From: an uncultured Mycoplasmatota bacterium
GTDB taxonomy: Bacteria > Bacillota_I > Bacilli_A > RF39 > UBA660
DNA: 64,000 nt
Reading direction: 5' to 3'
Assembly (NCBI GenBank): GCA_947056845.1
Contig: CAMSCJ010000005.1
Location: forward strand, 38,251-102,250
Notes under the pieces: generated by a model
Told to the model about the DNA's origin: nothing
The model's input: only the letters and a program-made list of their open reading frames with translations
The model's database searches: none
Translations under genes and position numbers: made by a program
Shown: piece by piece, positions 9,406-17,714 of the stretch
Layout of the letters: every line of letters begins with the position of its first letter
Numbering within the stretch: position 1 is the first letter of the stretch

Positions 9406-10435
9406 ATGAATAATTTAAGAAATCAGCAGCAGGATATAGTATTTTATAGTGACGAAGATGAAACATTTAATGTTGAAGTGCTTGTAAAAAATGAAGATGT
9501 TTGGCTAAATTCTGAATCGATTGCTAAACTCTTTAAAGTTGGAAGACCTGCTATTACTAAACAGATTAATAACATTTACGATGATCAAGAATTAGAAGAA
9601 AATAGCACATGTTCTATTTTGGAACATATGGGGAATAATGGTAATCAGAAGTATAAAACAAAATATTATAATTTAGATATGATCATTTCTTTAGGCTTTA
9701 GGGTAAATTCTAAAACTGCTATAAAATTCAGAACTTGGGCTAACAAATTGTTAAAAGATTATATTATTAAAGGATATAATTTAAACGAAGATAGATTTTT
9801 AAAAACAAATAAAAGTGATTTAGAATATTTTGATGAATTACTTGAAAAAATAAAATTAATCAGAACAAGTGAAAGAATGTTTTATCAAAAAATTACAGAT
9901 ATATTTGCGGAGTGTAGTATAGATATGTAAAAGATAGTGAAGTAGCAAATACTTTTTATAAAACTATCCAAAATAAATTTCACTATGCTATAACCCATCA
10001 AACTGCAGCAGAAATTATATATAATAGAGCAGATTCAAATAAAGAATATATGGGACTTACAAATTGGAAAAATTAACCAAATGGAAAAATATTAAAAAGT
10101 GATGTAAGCATTGCTAAAAATTATTTAGATAAAGAAGAACTAGATGAATTAAATGATTTATAGTTAATATGTATTTAGATACCGCTGAAAACAGGGCAAA
10201 AAGACATATACCAATGAAAATGGAAGATTGGATTAAATCTGTAGAAGATATATTTAAAATAAATTTCTATGATAATTTAACTAATAAAGGTACTATAAGT
10301 CATAAAGAGGCAGTAGATAAAGCCGAAAATGAATATGAAAAATATAAAGTTATACAAGATAAAAATTATGTATCTGATTTTGATAAATTACTATTGGATA
10401 CTGAAAAAATAAAAAGTGGTGGTATGAATGAATAA
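9406..10435 (+). pseudogene. RhuM family gene, broken
   Basis: The first 170 codons read as a RhuM family protein (YNLDMIISLGFRVNS and FRTWANKLLKDY are family hallmarks). A one-base loss near 9925 then shifts the frame. The continuing homology in the next frame meets an in-frame TAA at 10075 (after NWKN) and another shift near 10160. The tail (KMEDWIKSVEDIF to the end at 10435) is intact. The neighbouring gene at 11794 is the full-length paralogue. RhuM proteins are DNA-associated proteins of unclear function, often near restriction systems. Confidence 0.85.
9609..9627 (+). repeat. Gene-internal palindrome in the rhuM pseudogene
   Basis: Arms ATGTTC (9609-9614) and GAACAT (9622-9627) with a 7-base loop. 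They lie about codon 68, the same relative place as the palindrome in the intact RhuM gene, but the arm sequence is different. Confidence 0.6.
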
Positions 10436-10706
10436 ACATAATATCGAAGAAATTAAAGAAAAACTAGATAGATGCAAAAATATGAAATTAGAAGATGTAA
10501 CTTTAGATGAAGTAGATGAAATAAGTTCTATAAAAATAGATAGAAGAAAACCAAGTGGGGAGAGAATATTAGATTTTTTAACAAAAGTTAAAAATCCATA
10601 TATATTTAAAGTAAATGGAAAGTTAGTTAGAATGAGATTTTCAGAAGATACCGATTTAACAGCAGATGATTGTTTAACTAGAGTATTGGAAAATTTGTAT
10701 AGATAG
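10428..10706 (+). CDS. DUF6870-like small protein
   Basis: A 92-residue acidic protein: a helical N terminus (EEIKEKLDRCKNM), a SIKIDRRKP turn, then RILDFLTKVKNPY and a FKVNGKLVRMRFSED strand pair. This looks like the DUF6870 proteins common in Tn1549-type elements; I assign that family from memory. Function is unknown. It overlaps the tail of the broken rhuM by 8 bases. A nearly identical copy is at 14696 and a truncated one at 16627. Confidence 0.75.
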   Translation: MNKHNIEEIKEKLDRCKNMKLEDVTLDEVDEISSIKIDRRKPSGERILDFLTKVKNPYIFKVNGKLVRMRFSEDTDLTADDCLTRVLENLYR

Positions 10707-10729
10707 TATTAATATAGGATGGTGATAAA

Positions 10730-11485
10730 ATGATAAGAATGCTTACAAGTGATTTTAAAAATTATGAAAAAAGAGATGGTGTAAAAATAACTCAACCAAT
10801 GAATAATGAGAATGGGATAGTAGACCAATTAAAGGATACTTTAAAGAAAAAGAAAAAGGTAGTATATATTTCTTCTGATATTAATAGTACACCAGATTCA
10901 GTTGCAGAATATGCTAGAATATTTTTTGATAGTATGAAAATGGTTGATATCTTATTTGAACAATATTATATATTAGATGGAACAAAAGTTGATAAAGCAA
11001 AAGAATATATTGAAAATGCTGATTTAGTTTTCTTATGTGGTGGAGATACTTATAATCAACATTTATTGTTTGAAAAAATGAGATTAAAAGAAATATTATC
11101 TACTTATTCTGGTATTGTAATGGGACAAAGTGCGGGTGCTATAAATATGGCTGAACATTGTTTTAATAGTCCAGAAGAATTGGAAGAATTAGAACCAGTA
11201 TTTTTTGATGGACTAGGTTTAACAAATATAAATGTTGAACCACATTTTGTGTATGACAGTTCTAATTTTGATGCAAAGGAAATATATCAAAGAAATGCAA
11301 TAATTAATGAATCTTTTAAAAGACCAATATATGGACAATGTAATGGTAGTCATATATTTATAGATGAAGATGATATTGCAACAATATATGGTGAAACCTA
11401 CTTGATAATAAATGGTAATATTGAGAAAATTTGTGAAAATAATCAAAATTTATTGATTAAAAATGGAATTAGTAAGCATATTTAA
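10730..11485 (+). CDS. S51-type peptidase / class I amidotransferase-fold protein
   Basis: A 251-residue protein with LCGGDT loop, GQSAGA nucleophile elbow and VEPHFV His. It is longer than the other two S51-type proteins here and closer to the peptidase E group annotated as type 1 glutamine amidotransferase-like. It starts 23 bases after the DUF6870-like gene with GGATGGTG before the ATG, so the two are probably co-transcribed. Substrate unknown. Confidence 0.82.
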   Translation: MIRMLTSDFKNYEKRDGVKITQPMNNENGIVDQLKDTLKKKKKVVYISSDINSTPDSVAEYARIFFDSMKMVDILFEQYYILDGTKVDKAKEYIENADLVFLCGGDTYNQHLLFEKMRLKEILSTYSGIVMGQSAGAINMAEHCFNSPEELEELEPVFFDGLGLTNINVEPHFVYDSSNFDAKEIYQRNAIINESFKRPIYGQCNGSHIFIDEDDIATIYGETYLIINGNIEKICENNQNLLIKNGISKHI

Positions 11486-11555
11486 TTACCAAAGTTAAAT
11501 TAAGTATCAAACAAATAAAGTGTTTGCCATATGTCTTGGTGGTTTATATAAAAAC

Positions 11556-11780
11556 TTGATTACAATTTAATTAACCCATCAATTTTTAGGCAAAACTATA
11601 AAAAAATAAGATATTTATATAAAATTATGCAAAAAGGGAGTGCAACAAATGAAAAATCGACAAAATTCGACAAATAATATCAACTGAGGTATCGGGATTA
11701 AAGACAACCACTAACAAACCCTTATAAATAAATGATTTGCTCAAAAAAAGTTTTTACACATTTTACGAAAATTAATGAAA
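11556..11780 (+). repeat. Intergenic repeat, variant B (copy 2) with a decayed variant-A core
   Basis: A worn left core (TTGATTACAATTTAATTAAC, 11556-11575) is followed by a full variant-B unit. That unit has TCGACAAAATTCGACAA (11657-11673), ATCAACTG, GGTATCGGGATT, AAAGACAAC, the CCCTTATAAATAAA hairpin segment and AAAGTTTTTACACATTT. No right core is present. A small frame with a good ribosome site (AAAGGGAG) starts at 11649, and its stop codon TGA falls where variant A has TGG. Confidence 0.75.
11649..11687 (+). CDS. Small repeat-encoded peptide, truncated form
   Basis: A 12-codon frame (start MKNRQNST) with a strong ribosome site. It shares the RQNSTNNIN block with the peptide at 15460 but ends at the point where that one continues with WLITIY. 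Likely a leader peptide or an element remnant. Confidence 0.3.
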   Translation: MKNRQNSTNNIN

Positions 11781-11793
11781 AAGAGGTGACAAA

Positions 11794-12810
11794 ATGAATG
11801 ATTTAAAAGAACAAAATGATCTATTAATTTATAAAAATAAAGATGGAGATGTAGTAGTTGATGCAATATATAAAGATGAGACCTTATGGTTAACACAAAA
11901 GGCTATGTCAAAAGTTTTTGATTGTAGTGTTGATAATATTTCCTTACATTTAAAAAATATTTTTAAAGATAAAGAATTAGATGAATGTTCAGTTGCCGAG
12001 GAATCCTCGATAACTGCTTCTGACGGAAAAAAATATAAAACTAAGATGTATAATTTAGATGCAATTATTGCAGTTGGATATAGAATTAATTCTAAAAAAG
12101 CAACTGAATTTAGAATATGGGCAACAAAAATATTAAAAGAGTATATGACTAAAGGATTTACATTAAATGATGAAAGATTTATTAAGGGTAATAAATATGA
12201 CATGAAATATTTTGATGAATTACTTGAAAGAATAAAAACAATTCGGGTAAGTGAAAGAATGTCTTATCAAAAGATAACAGATTTATTTATTGCCACAGCA
12301 ACAGATTATAATCCTAAATCAGAAGAAGCTTATACTTTTTTTAAGATTGTTCAAAACAAACTCCATTTTGCCATTTCAGGACATACAGCAGCTGAACTCA
12401 TATATAGTCGAGTAGATTCAAATAAAAAAAATATGGGCCTCACAAATTGGAAAAATTCACCTGATGGGTTAATATATAAATATGATGTATCTATTGCTAA
12501 AAATTATTTAAATGAGGAAGAATTAAATAAGTTAAATGATTTAACGAATATGTTTTTAGTTTTTGCAGAAGATGAAGCGAAAGAAAGACGTGTTATGACG
12601 ATGCAAGATTGGATTGATGCAACAGATGATTTGTTGAAATTTAGAAGAAAAAGCATTTTAAAACATAGCGGAAATATAAGTCACAGAGAAGCAGTAGAGA
12701 AAGCTGAAAATGAATATGAAAAATATAGAATAATTCAAGATCAGAAATATATTTCTTCTATGGATGAATTTTATAATAAATATTTAGAAGAAAGTGAAAA
12801 AGGAGAATAA
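11794..12810 (+). CDS. RhuM family protein
   Basis: An intact 338-residue RhuM family protein. The N-terminal half has LWLTQKAMSKVFDC (helix-turn-helix-like) and YNLDAIIAVGYRINSKKATEFRIWA. The C-terminal half has ISGHTAAELIYSRVD, then MTMQDWIDATDDLL. RhuM was named in Salmonella, and relatives occur near type I restriction loci and in mobile DNA; the molecular role is unknown. GAGGTG precedes the ATG. It is the first gene after a variant-B repeat, and the DUF6650-like gene follows 2 bases later, probably co-translated. Confidence 0.9.
   Translation: MNDLKEQNDLLIYKNKDGDVVVDAIYKDETLWLTQKAMSKVFDCSVDNISLHLKNIFKDKELDECSVAEESSITASDGKKYKTKMYNLDAIIAVGYRINSKKATEFRIWATKILKEYMTKGFTLNDERFIKGNKYDMKYFDELLERIKTIRVSERMSYQKITDLFIATATDYNPKSEEAYTFFKIVQNKLHFAISGHTAAELIYSRVDSNKKNMGLTNWKNSPDGLIYKYDVSIAKNYLNEEELNKLNDLTNMFLVFAEDEAKERRVMTMQDWIDATDDLLKFRRKSILKHSGNISHREAVEKAENEYEKYRIIQDQKYISSMDEFYNKYLEESEKGE
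11990..12016 (+). repeat. Gene-internal palindrome in rhuM
   Basis: Inner arms CGAGGA (11997-12002) and TCCTCG (12004-12009) around one base, plus outer arms CAGTT (11990-11994) and AACTG (12012-12016). Only a two-base mismatch separates the inner and outer arms. It lies near codon 66. Confidence 0.7.
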
Positions 12811-12812
12811 AA

Positions 12813-13319
12813 ATGAAATTTGAACAGATTGTAAAAAATATTACTGGCATAAGTTGTCCTATATTTGGAATTTCATGGAATCCACCAAAAACTGAAATTC
12901 AAAGCGCGAAAGAAATTATCATTTATTTAGAAGCTCGTAGAGTATTGTATATTCCTAGTGAAATGGAAGTTCCAGAACATTGTATTATGTCTGTGATAGA
13001 AATTAAAAACTTTCTTACAAATCAAATGATGAATATTAATCAAAATTCTGAGTTGTATAAATATGTTAGTGCAATGCGAAAATCTTGTAATAAGTTTTTG
13101 TGTAAATGTGATTTGAAGAGACAAGATGTGATTGATTTTGGAGGAAGTTGGGGGCACTGGGCTAGTTGGTATTTTGCTGCTGCATTAGGGGAAATGAGAG
13201 GCGTATTTGGTGTTATGGTTTTACAAATAGCCAGTTGTTATGGATTAAATGTTGAAGATGATTTAGCTTCAATAATGCCAAATTATGAAAAAGACTTGGA
13301 GTGTGAAGTAAATGAATGA
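12813..13319 (+). CDS. Conserved hypothetical protein, DUF6650-like
   Basis: A 168-residue protein starting MKFEQIVKNITGISCP with an IFGISWNPP segment. It resembles proteins I recall as DUF6650, but this is from memory. The middle has AMRKSCNKFL and the end a WASWYFAAALGEMRG stretch. No signal peptide or obvious catalytic motif. AAGGAG precedes the ATG, and the gap to the RhuM gene is two bases. Its stop overlaps the start of a repeat-encoded small peptide. Function unknown. Confidence 0.7.
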   Translation: MKFEQIVKNITGISCPIFGISWNPPKTEIQSAKEIIIYLEARRVLYIPSEMEVPEHCIMSVIEIKNFLTNQMMNINQNSELYKYVSAMRKSCNKFLCKCDLKRQDVIDFGGSWGHWASWYFAAALGEMRGVFGVMVLQIASCYGLNVEDDLASIMPNYEKDLECEVNE

Positions 13320-13377
13320 TAATAATCGACAAAATTCGACAATCAACTGGTTGATTACGATTTATTGCAACCCCTAA
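13312..13377 (+). CDS. Small repeat-encoded peptide, INWLITIY type
   Basis: A 21-codon frame with RQNST and INWLITIY blocks. GGAG at 13298 is a good ribosome site, and the ATG overlaps the end of the upstream gene. The second half is read from the left core of the repeat. Confidence 0.4.
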   Translation: MNDNNRQNSTINWLITIYCNP

Positions 13378-13528
13378 GCAAATCCTTATAAATAAAGGAA
13401 ATTATCAATTTTAGATCTTGCATATTTTCATAATAGAAGAGAAAAAAACAATCAAATTAACAAAAATATAGCAAATTTAATGAATTTTATTATAGGAATT
13501 AGAAAGGTGATTACGACATTGTAACTCC
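13349..13528 (+). repeat. Intergenic repeat, variant A (copy 2)
   Basis: Left core GGTTGATTACGATTTATT (13349) and right core AGGTGATTACGACATT (13505) are 156 bases apart. Between them are the hairpin TCCTT-ATAAATA-AAGGA (13383-13399) and the TTAGATCTTGCATATTTT block. TTTATTATAGGAATTAG sits just before the right core. It precedes the YhcG gene. Confidence 0.9.
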
Positions 13529-13558
13529 TTTTATAAAACCAAAAAGAAGGTGATAATA

Positions 13559-14623
13559 TTGAAAAATAAAAATGAAATAATAGTAAATAATGCTAATGAG
13601 CCCGTGGATGTTGAAAATATTTATCAGGATATACGAAATAAAATTATAACTGCTAGAGAAAAAATGTTTAAACATATTGATACCACAATGACGGAAGTAT
13701 ATTGGTATGTTGGTAAGATAACTTATGAATTATCTGAAAATAGTACAAAAGCAAGTTATGGAAAAAAGATAATAGATGTTTTATCTTCTAAATTAACTAA
13801 TGAATTCGGAAGCGGTTTTTCATCTGTTAGTATAAGAAGAATGCGTAGATTTTATGAAATGTATCCAATTTGGTCGACAGTGTCGACCGAATTGTCTTGG
13901 GCACATTTTCAAGAATTAATTAAAATTGATAGAAAAGAAGAAAGAGATTTTTATGAAAGCGAGTCAATTAAGTCTAACTGGGGCTGCAGAGAACTACGTA
14001 GACAAATAAATACTAAATTATATGATAGATATTTAATTTCACCAGATAAAAAAATAATTTTAGATGAATCAAAAAAAGGATTAATTGAGCGCCAACCAGA
14101 AGAACTCTTAAAATCTCCATATATTTTTGAGTTTGCAGGATTAAAAGAAAATAAAAATTATTTAGAAACAGATTTAGAAAGGGCATTGCTATCTCATTTA
14201 ACAGAATTTTTACTAGAACTTGGGAGAGGCTTTTCTTTTGTCGCAAGTCAACAACGAATAAAAATAGGCTCTGAATATTATTATCCTGATTTGATATTTT
14301 ATAATCGTTTGGCCAAATGTTTTATAATAATAGATTTGAAGATAGGTAAACTTACTCATCAAGATATTGGTCAAATGCAGATGTATGTAAATTATTATAA
14401 AAAGACACAAATGATAGATGGTGAAAATGAACCTATTGGAATACTATTATGTGCTGATAAAGACGATGCAGTAGTGGAAATGACTTTAGGAGATAATGTA
14501 AGGAATGTATATGCTTCAAAATATTTAACATATTTGCCAACAAAAGAGGAATTAATTAAGATAATTAAAGACGAAAAAGAACTTTATGAATTAGCAAAAG
14601 AAGATATTGATAATAATAAGTAA
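13559..14623 (+). CDS. YhcG/DUF1016 family PD-(D/E)XK nuclease
   Basis: A 354-residue protein with the DUF1016 N-terminal domain (a YWYVGKITYELSE segment, SVSIRRMRRFYEMYP, then ELSWAHFQELI) and a C-terminal PD-(D/E)XK nuclease core. In that core DLIFYN (about residue 244) and IIIDLKIGK (about 257-265) supply the Asp and Asp-x-Lys residues, followed by QMQMYVNYY. TTG 13559 is chosen over GTG 13550 because AAGAAGG at 13544-13550 is the ribosome site. It is the first gene after a variant-A repeat. Relatives occur near restriction loci; the biological substrate is not known. Confidence 0.88.
   Translation: MKNKNEIIVNNANEPVDVENIYQDIRNKIITAREKMFKHIDTTMTEVYWYVGKITYELSENSTKASYGKKIIDVLSSKLTNEFGSGFSSVSIRRMRRFYEMYPIWSTVSTELSWAHFQELIKIDRKEERDFYESESIKSNWGCRELRRQINTKLYDRYLISPDKKIILDESKKGLIERQPEELLKSPYIFEFAGLKENKNYLETDLERALLSHLTEFLLELGRGFSFVASQQRIKIGSEYYYPDLIFYNRLAKCFIIIDLKIGKLTHQDIGQMQMYVNYYKKTQMIDGENEPIGILLCADKDDAVVEMTLGDNVRNVYASKYLTYLPTKEELIKIIKDEKELYELAKEDIDNNK
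13866..13894 (+). repeat. Gene-internal palindrome in yhcG
   Basis: Arms CAATTTGGTCGAC (13866-13878) and GTCGACCGAATTG (13882-13894) around AGT, with one G-T wobble in 13 pairs. It encodes the STVSTELS part of the DUF1016 domain. Confidence 0.75.
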
Positions 14624-14642
14624 ATATAATAATCAAAAATTG

Positions 14643-14676
14643 CACATTTAACATTCATTATATTTGAATATATAAT
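14643..14676 (+). promoter_or_regulatory. CACA-box promoter
   Basis: TTGCACATTTAACATT with CAC at 14643-14645, 25 bases, then TATAAT (14671-14676). It stands just before the DUF6870-like gene, and the 16574 copy stands before that gene's paralogue with the same CACATTTAACATT. A TTAACA at 17 bases from the -10 could serve as a -35. Confidence 0.65.
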
Positions 14677-14695
14677 TAGTTTGGGGTGTGATTTA

Positions 14696-14974
14696 ATGAA
14701 TAAATATAATATCGAAGAAATAAAAGAGAAGTTAGATAGATGTAAGAATATGAACTTAGAAGATGTAACTTTAGATGATGTAGATGAAATAAGTTCTATC
14801 AAAATAGATAGAAGAAAACCGAGTAATGAGAGAATATTAGATTTTCTAGCAAAAGTTAAAAATCCATATATCTTTAAAGTTAATGGTAAATTAGTTAGGA
14901 TTAGGTTTTCAGAAGACACGAATTTAACAGCAGATGATTGTTTAACTAGAGTATTAGAAAATTTATATAGATGA
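14696..14974 (+). CDS. DUF6870-like small protein
   Basis: A 92-residue protein differing from the copy at 10428 at only a handful of positions (for example N for K after CKNM and I for M in VRIRFSE). ATG 14696 is preferred over TTG 14681, because GGGGTG at 14683 is the ribosome site. It has its own CACA-box promoter and is followed 19 bases later by a GNAT gene. Function unknown; the family label is from memory. Confidence 0.78.
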   Translation: MNKYNIEEIKEKLDRCKNMNLEDVTLDDVDEISSIKIDRRKPSNERILDFLAKVKNPYIFKVNGKLVRIRFSEDTNLTADDCLTRVLENLYR

Positions 14975-14993
14975 TTTTAAGTGAGGAAATTAT

Positions 14994-15434
14994 ATGATAA
15001 AAATAAAAGTAGACAATGATAAGGAATTAAAAAAAGAAATAGATATTAGATTAACTAAATTTAACAGAAAAGAGTGTGAATGGCTAAAAAATAAATCTAA
15101 TTTAGTTGAAGATGAGTATGAAGAGATAGAATATAATTTTTTAGTGTTTGATGAGGATAAATTGGTAGGAGGTTCCATTGGATTCATTAAATATAATTGG
15201 TACTTTTTAGATATGTTATATATTGATGAAGAATATAGAAGAAGAAATATTGGAACTAATTTAATAAATGAACTTGAAAATTTTGCCAAAAAAGAAAATC
15301 TAACAGGAATAAGAACTGATACATGGGATTTTCAAGCAAAAGAGTTTTATGAAAAAATGGGTTTTAATTTATTTGGAGAAATAAAAGATTGCCCACTAGG
15401 AACAATAAATTACTTTTTTGAAAAGAAATTATAA
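14994..15434 (+). CDS. GNAT family N-acetyltransferase
   Basis: A 146-residue acetyltransferase. The strand LVGGSIGFIKYNWYFLDMLYI is followed by the acetyl-CoA motif DEEYRRRNIGTNLI, then TWDFQAKEFYEKMGF typical of the C-terminal part. The substrate is not evident. GAGGAAAT precedes the ATG. It ends the third cassette, just before the next repeat. Confidence 0.88.
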   Translation: MIKIKVDNDKELKKEIDIRLTKFNRKECEWLKNKSNLVEDEYEEIEYNFLVFDEDKLVGGSIGFIKYNWYFLDMLYIDEEYRRRNIGTNLINELENFAKKENLTGIRTDTWDFQAKEFYEKMGFNLFGEIKDCPLGTINYFFEKKL

Positions 15435-15459
15435 AATGTTTAAAAAGGAAGTGAAGTAA

Positions 15460-15531
15460 ATGAATAATGATAATCGACAAAATTCGACAAATAATATCAA
15501 CTGGTTGATTACGATTTATTGCAACCCCTAG
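15460..15531 (+). CDS. Small repeat-encoded peptide, INWLITIY type
   Basis: A 23-codon frame with RQNSTNNINWL followed by ITIYCNP. AAAAAGGAAG is a strong ribosome site at the right distance. The amino acid block is kept in the copies at 13312 and 21358. Confidence 0.4.
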   Translation: MNNDNRQNSTNNINWLITIYCNP

Positions 15532-15684
15532 CAAATCCTTATAAATAAAGGAATTTAGCGAAATTAGATCTTGCATATATTTGATAAAAAAGAGCAAAAA
15601 TTACTAAAAAATCATAAAATCATAGTAAATTTAATGAATTTTATTATAGGAATTTAAAAGGTGATTACGACATTTAAACCCCTT
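15503..15684 (+). repeat. Intergenic repeat, variant A (copy 3)
   Basis: Left core at 15503 and right core AGGTGATTACGACATTT at 15659, again 156 bases apart. The hairpin AAATCCTT-ATAAATA-AAGGAATTT (15533-15555) and the TTAGATCTTGCATAT block lie between them. It precedes the broken BRO gene. Confidence 0.9.
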
Positions 15685-15709
15685 AATAAAAAAGAGAGAT
15701 GGTGTGAAT

Positions 15710-16568
15710 TTGAATAATAAATTAGAGACGATATCAAATCTATTTGAAGATATGGAAATAAGAAGTATATGTGATAGTGATAAGGAAGAATACTTTTTTA
15801 GTGTGGTTGATGTTATTGTTGCTTTAACTAAATCAGATAGACCACGTAAATATTGGAATGATTTAAAGAAAAATTAGAAAATGAGGGAAGTGAGTTGTCC
15901 GAAAGAATCGGACAACTGAAATTAAAATCAAAAGATGGTAAATTTTATAATCAAGATGTGCTTGATACAAAAGGAATTTTAAGACTTATAGAATCGGTAC
16001 CAAGTCCAAAAGCTGAGCCTTTTAAATTATGGTTAGCAAATCTTGGTAGTGAAAGAATAGATGAAGTATTTGATCCTGAAATTGCCATTAATCGTGCAGT
16101 AAATTATTATCGTAATAAAGGATATTCTAATGAATGGATTAAGGCTAGATTAACAGGAATTGTAGATAGATTTAAACTTACGGACATTTGGAAAGAAGGT
16201 GGAATAGAAAAACCAGTTGAGTATGCACTATTAACAAATGAGATTTATAAAAGTTGGTCTAATATGAAAGCTTCTGAATACAAAGCATATAAAGGCTTAA
16301 GAAAAGAATCTTTAAGAGATAATATGACAGATATCAAGGTTCTTTTAACAGATTTAGGTGAAATTGCTACTCGTGATATAGCAAGAAGCGAACATCCTAA
16401 AGGATTGAAAGAAAACTTGAAAGTAGCAAAAAAGGTGGAGAGGTTGCAAAAGATGCTAGAAAGTCTTATGAAAAGGCAACAAATAAATCTGCAATATCTA
16501 AAGACAATGCACTCAATTATCAATATGCCCACGAACAACAAAAAATAGAAAGTAAAGTTAATGAGTAA
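15710..16568 (+). pseudogene. BRO-N domain gene, frameshifted
   Basis: It reads from TTG 15710 as a copy of the protein at 17715 (KLETISNLFE start). A missing A in the A run near 15874 ends the frame in TAG. The frame continues as SELSERIGQLKLKSKDG and stays open. A second missing A near 16428 shifts it again, and the true tail (SAISKDNALNYQY) ends at 16568. Both lesions are single-base losses in A runs, so assembly error is possible. BRO-N proteins are DNA-binding antirepressor-like proteins. Confidence 0.8.
15893..15917 (+). repeat. Gene-internal palindrome in the BRO pseudogene
   Basis: Perfect 10-bp arms AGTTGTCCGA (15893-15902) and TCGGACAACT (15908-15917) around AAGAA. The intact paralogue has different arms at the same codons. 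Confidence 0.8.
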
Positions 16569-16573
16569 ATTCA

Positions 16574-16607
16574 CACATTTAACATTAATTACGTTTTAAT
16601 TTATAAT
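16574..16607 (+). promoter_or_regulatory. CACA-box promoter
   Basis: CACATTTAACATT with CAC at 16574-16576, 25 bases, then TATAAT (16602-16607). It precedes the truncated DUF6870-like gene, in the same position as the 14643 copy relative to its gene. Confidence 0.6.
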
Positions 16608-16626
16608 TAATTCGGAGTGTGATTTT

Positions 16627-16838
16627 ATGGCTAAATATAATATTGAAGAATTAGCAGAGAAATTAGAACGTTGTAAAAATGTAAATTTTGATGATGTAAA
16701 ATTGGAAGATGTAGATGAATTAACTTCTATAAAAATAGATAGAAGAAAACCTAGCAACGAAAGAATATTAGATTTTTTGATACCGATAAAACTGCAGAAG
16801 ATTGTTTAACTAGAGTTTTAGAAAATCTATATCGATAA
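16627..16838 (+). pseudogene. DUF6870-like gene with internal deletion
   Basis: The first 50 codons match the proteins at 10428 and 14696 up to RILDFL. About 22 codons are then missing, and the frame shifts, so the reading ends at 16809. The expected tail (DCLTRVLENLYR) is still present in another frame and ends at 16838. The promoter and ribosome site are kept. Confidence 0.8.
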
Positions 16839-16879
16839 AAAAGAGGTATAATATAAGTAATTTATTTATGGAGGATAGA

Positions 16880-17428
16880 ATGAGTAAATATGTAAGAGTT
16901 ATGGATGGAGAAAAATCTAATGCTGGTGGTTTCAAGTATAAATTGGATAAAGTAAATATAGCAGATTTGTGGAATCCCAATACAATGGAACCTGATAAAA
17001 TGGGTGGATTTAATTTTGGAACCGAAGATAAAATTTTAAGATGGTTACATAGAGGAGATACAATTTATGATGTAGATATTCCAGAAGATGCCGAAGTGAT
17101 TTTGTGTGATGAAAGTAAAGGCATTTATAGATCAAATAAAATCATAGTATCAAACCCTAAAAAAATAACAGATGATTTAGTAATGTATTTATACAAAAAA
17201 ACGACATTATCAAATAAAATATTAGCGGATTGCTTAGTAACGCTAATTTGGAAAGATAGAATTAAAATAAGTAAATATATTATAAACGATAGAGTTAATA
17301 AAAATAATGTTGATGAATTTTATACGGAATTTATGAATTATTCTTCTAAGAATAATTTTGAGAATGATGAATTAAAATCAAAATATAAAGAGTTAGAAGA
17401 TATACTATTAAAAATAAAAATGAATTAG
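16880..17428 (+). CDS. Hypothetical protein
   Basis: A 182-residue soluble protein I do not recognise. The N-terminal part reads SNAGGFKYKLDKVNIADLW with MGGFNFGTEDKILRWLHRGD, and then a YDVDIPEDAEVI strand. The last 80 residues look helical and charged. The ATG at 16868 is rejected as a start because it lies inside the GGAGG ribosome site. It closes the fourth cassette, after the broken BRO and DUF6870-like genes. Confidence 0.65.
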   Translation: MSKYVRVMDGEKSNAGGFKYKLDKVNIADLWNPNTMEPDKMGGFNFGTEDKILRWLHRGDTIYDVDIPEDAEVILCDESKGIYRSNKIIVSNPKKITDDLVMYLYKKTTLSNKILADCLVTLIWKDRIKISKYIINDRVNKNNVDEFYTEFMNYSSKNNFENDELKSKYKELEDILLKIKMN

Positions 17429-17465
17429 TAATATTTTATTTAGTAAAAAACAGAGGAGTGATTAT

Positions 17466-17570
17466 ATAGACAATCGACAAAATTCGACAAATATAAATTG
17501 GTTGATTACGATTTATTTAACCCCTCTAGCAACCCCCCCCCTTATAAATAAAGGAATTGAGCGATTTTAG
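17466..17570 (+). pseudogene. Repeat-encoded small frame without a start codon
   Basis: Counterpart of the small peptides at 13312, 15460 and 21358 (DNRQNST, NWLITIY). It has ATA where those have ATG, although the GAGGAG ribosome site is kept. A nine-base C run enlarges the second half. Confidence 0.35.
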
Positions 17571-17682
17571 ATCTTGCATATTTTCATTAAAAAATAACGA
17601 AAATCACTAAAAAATATAAAATCACAGCAATTTTAGTTAAATTTATTGTATGAATTAGAAAGGTGATTACGACGTTTAACCC
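17500..17682 (+). repeat. Intergenic repeat, variant A (copy 4) with a C9 tract
   Basis: Left core at 17500 and right core AGGTGATTACGACGTTT at 17661, 161 bases apart. The excess over 156 is accounted for by the C run at 17533-17541, where other copies have about four bases. The CCTTATAAATAAAGG hairpin and TTAGATCTTGCATATTTT block are kept. It precedes the intact BRO gene. Confidence 0.9.
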
Positions 17683-17714
17683 ATTAATAAAAATAAGAAA
17701 GAAGGTGTTATATT

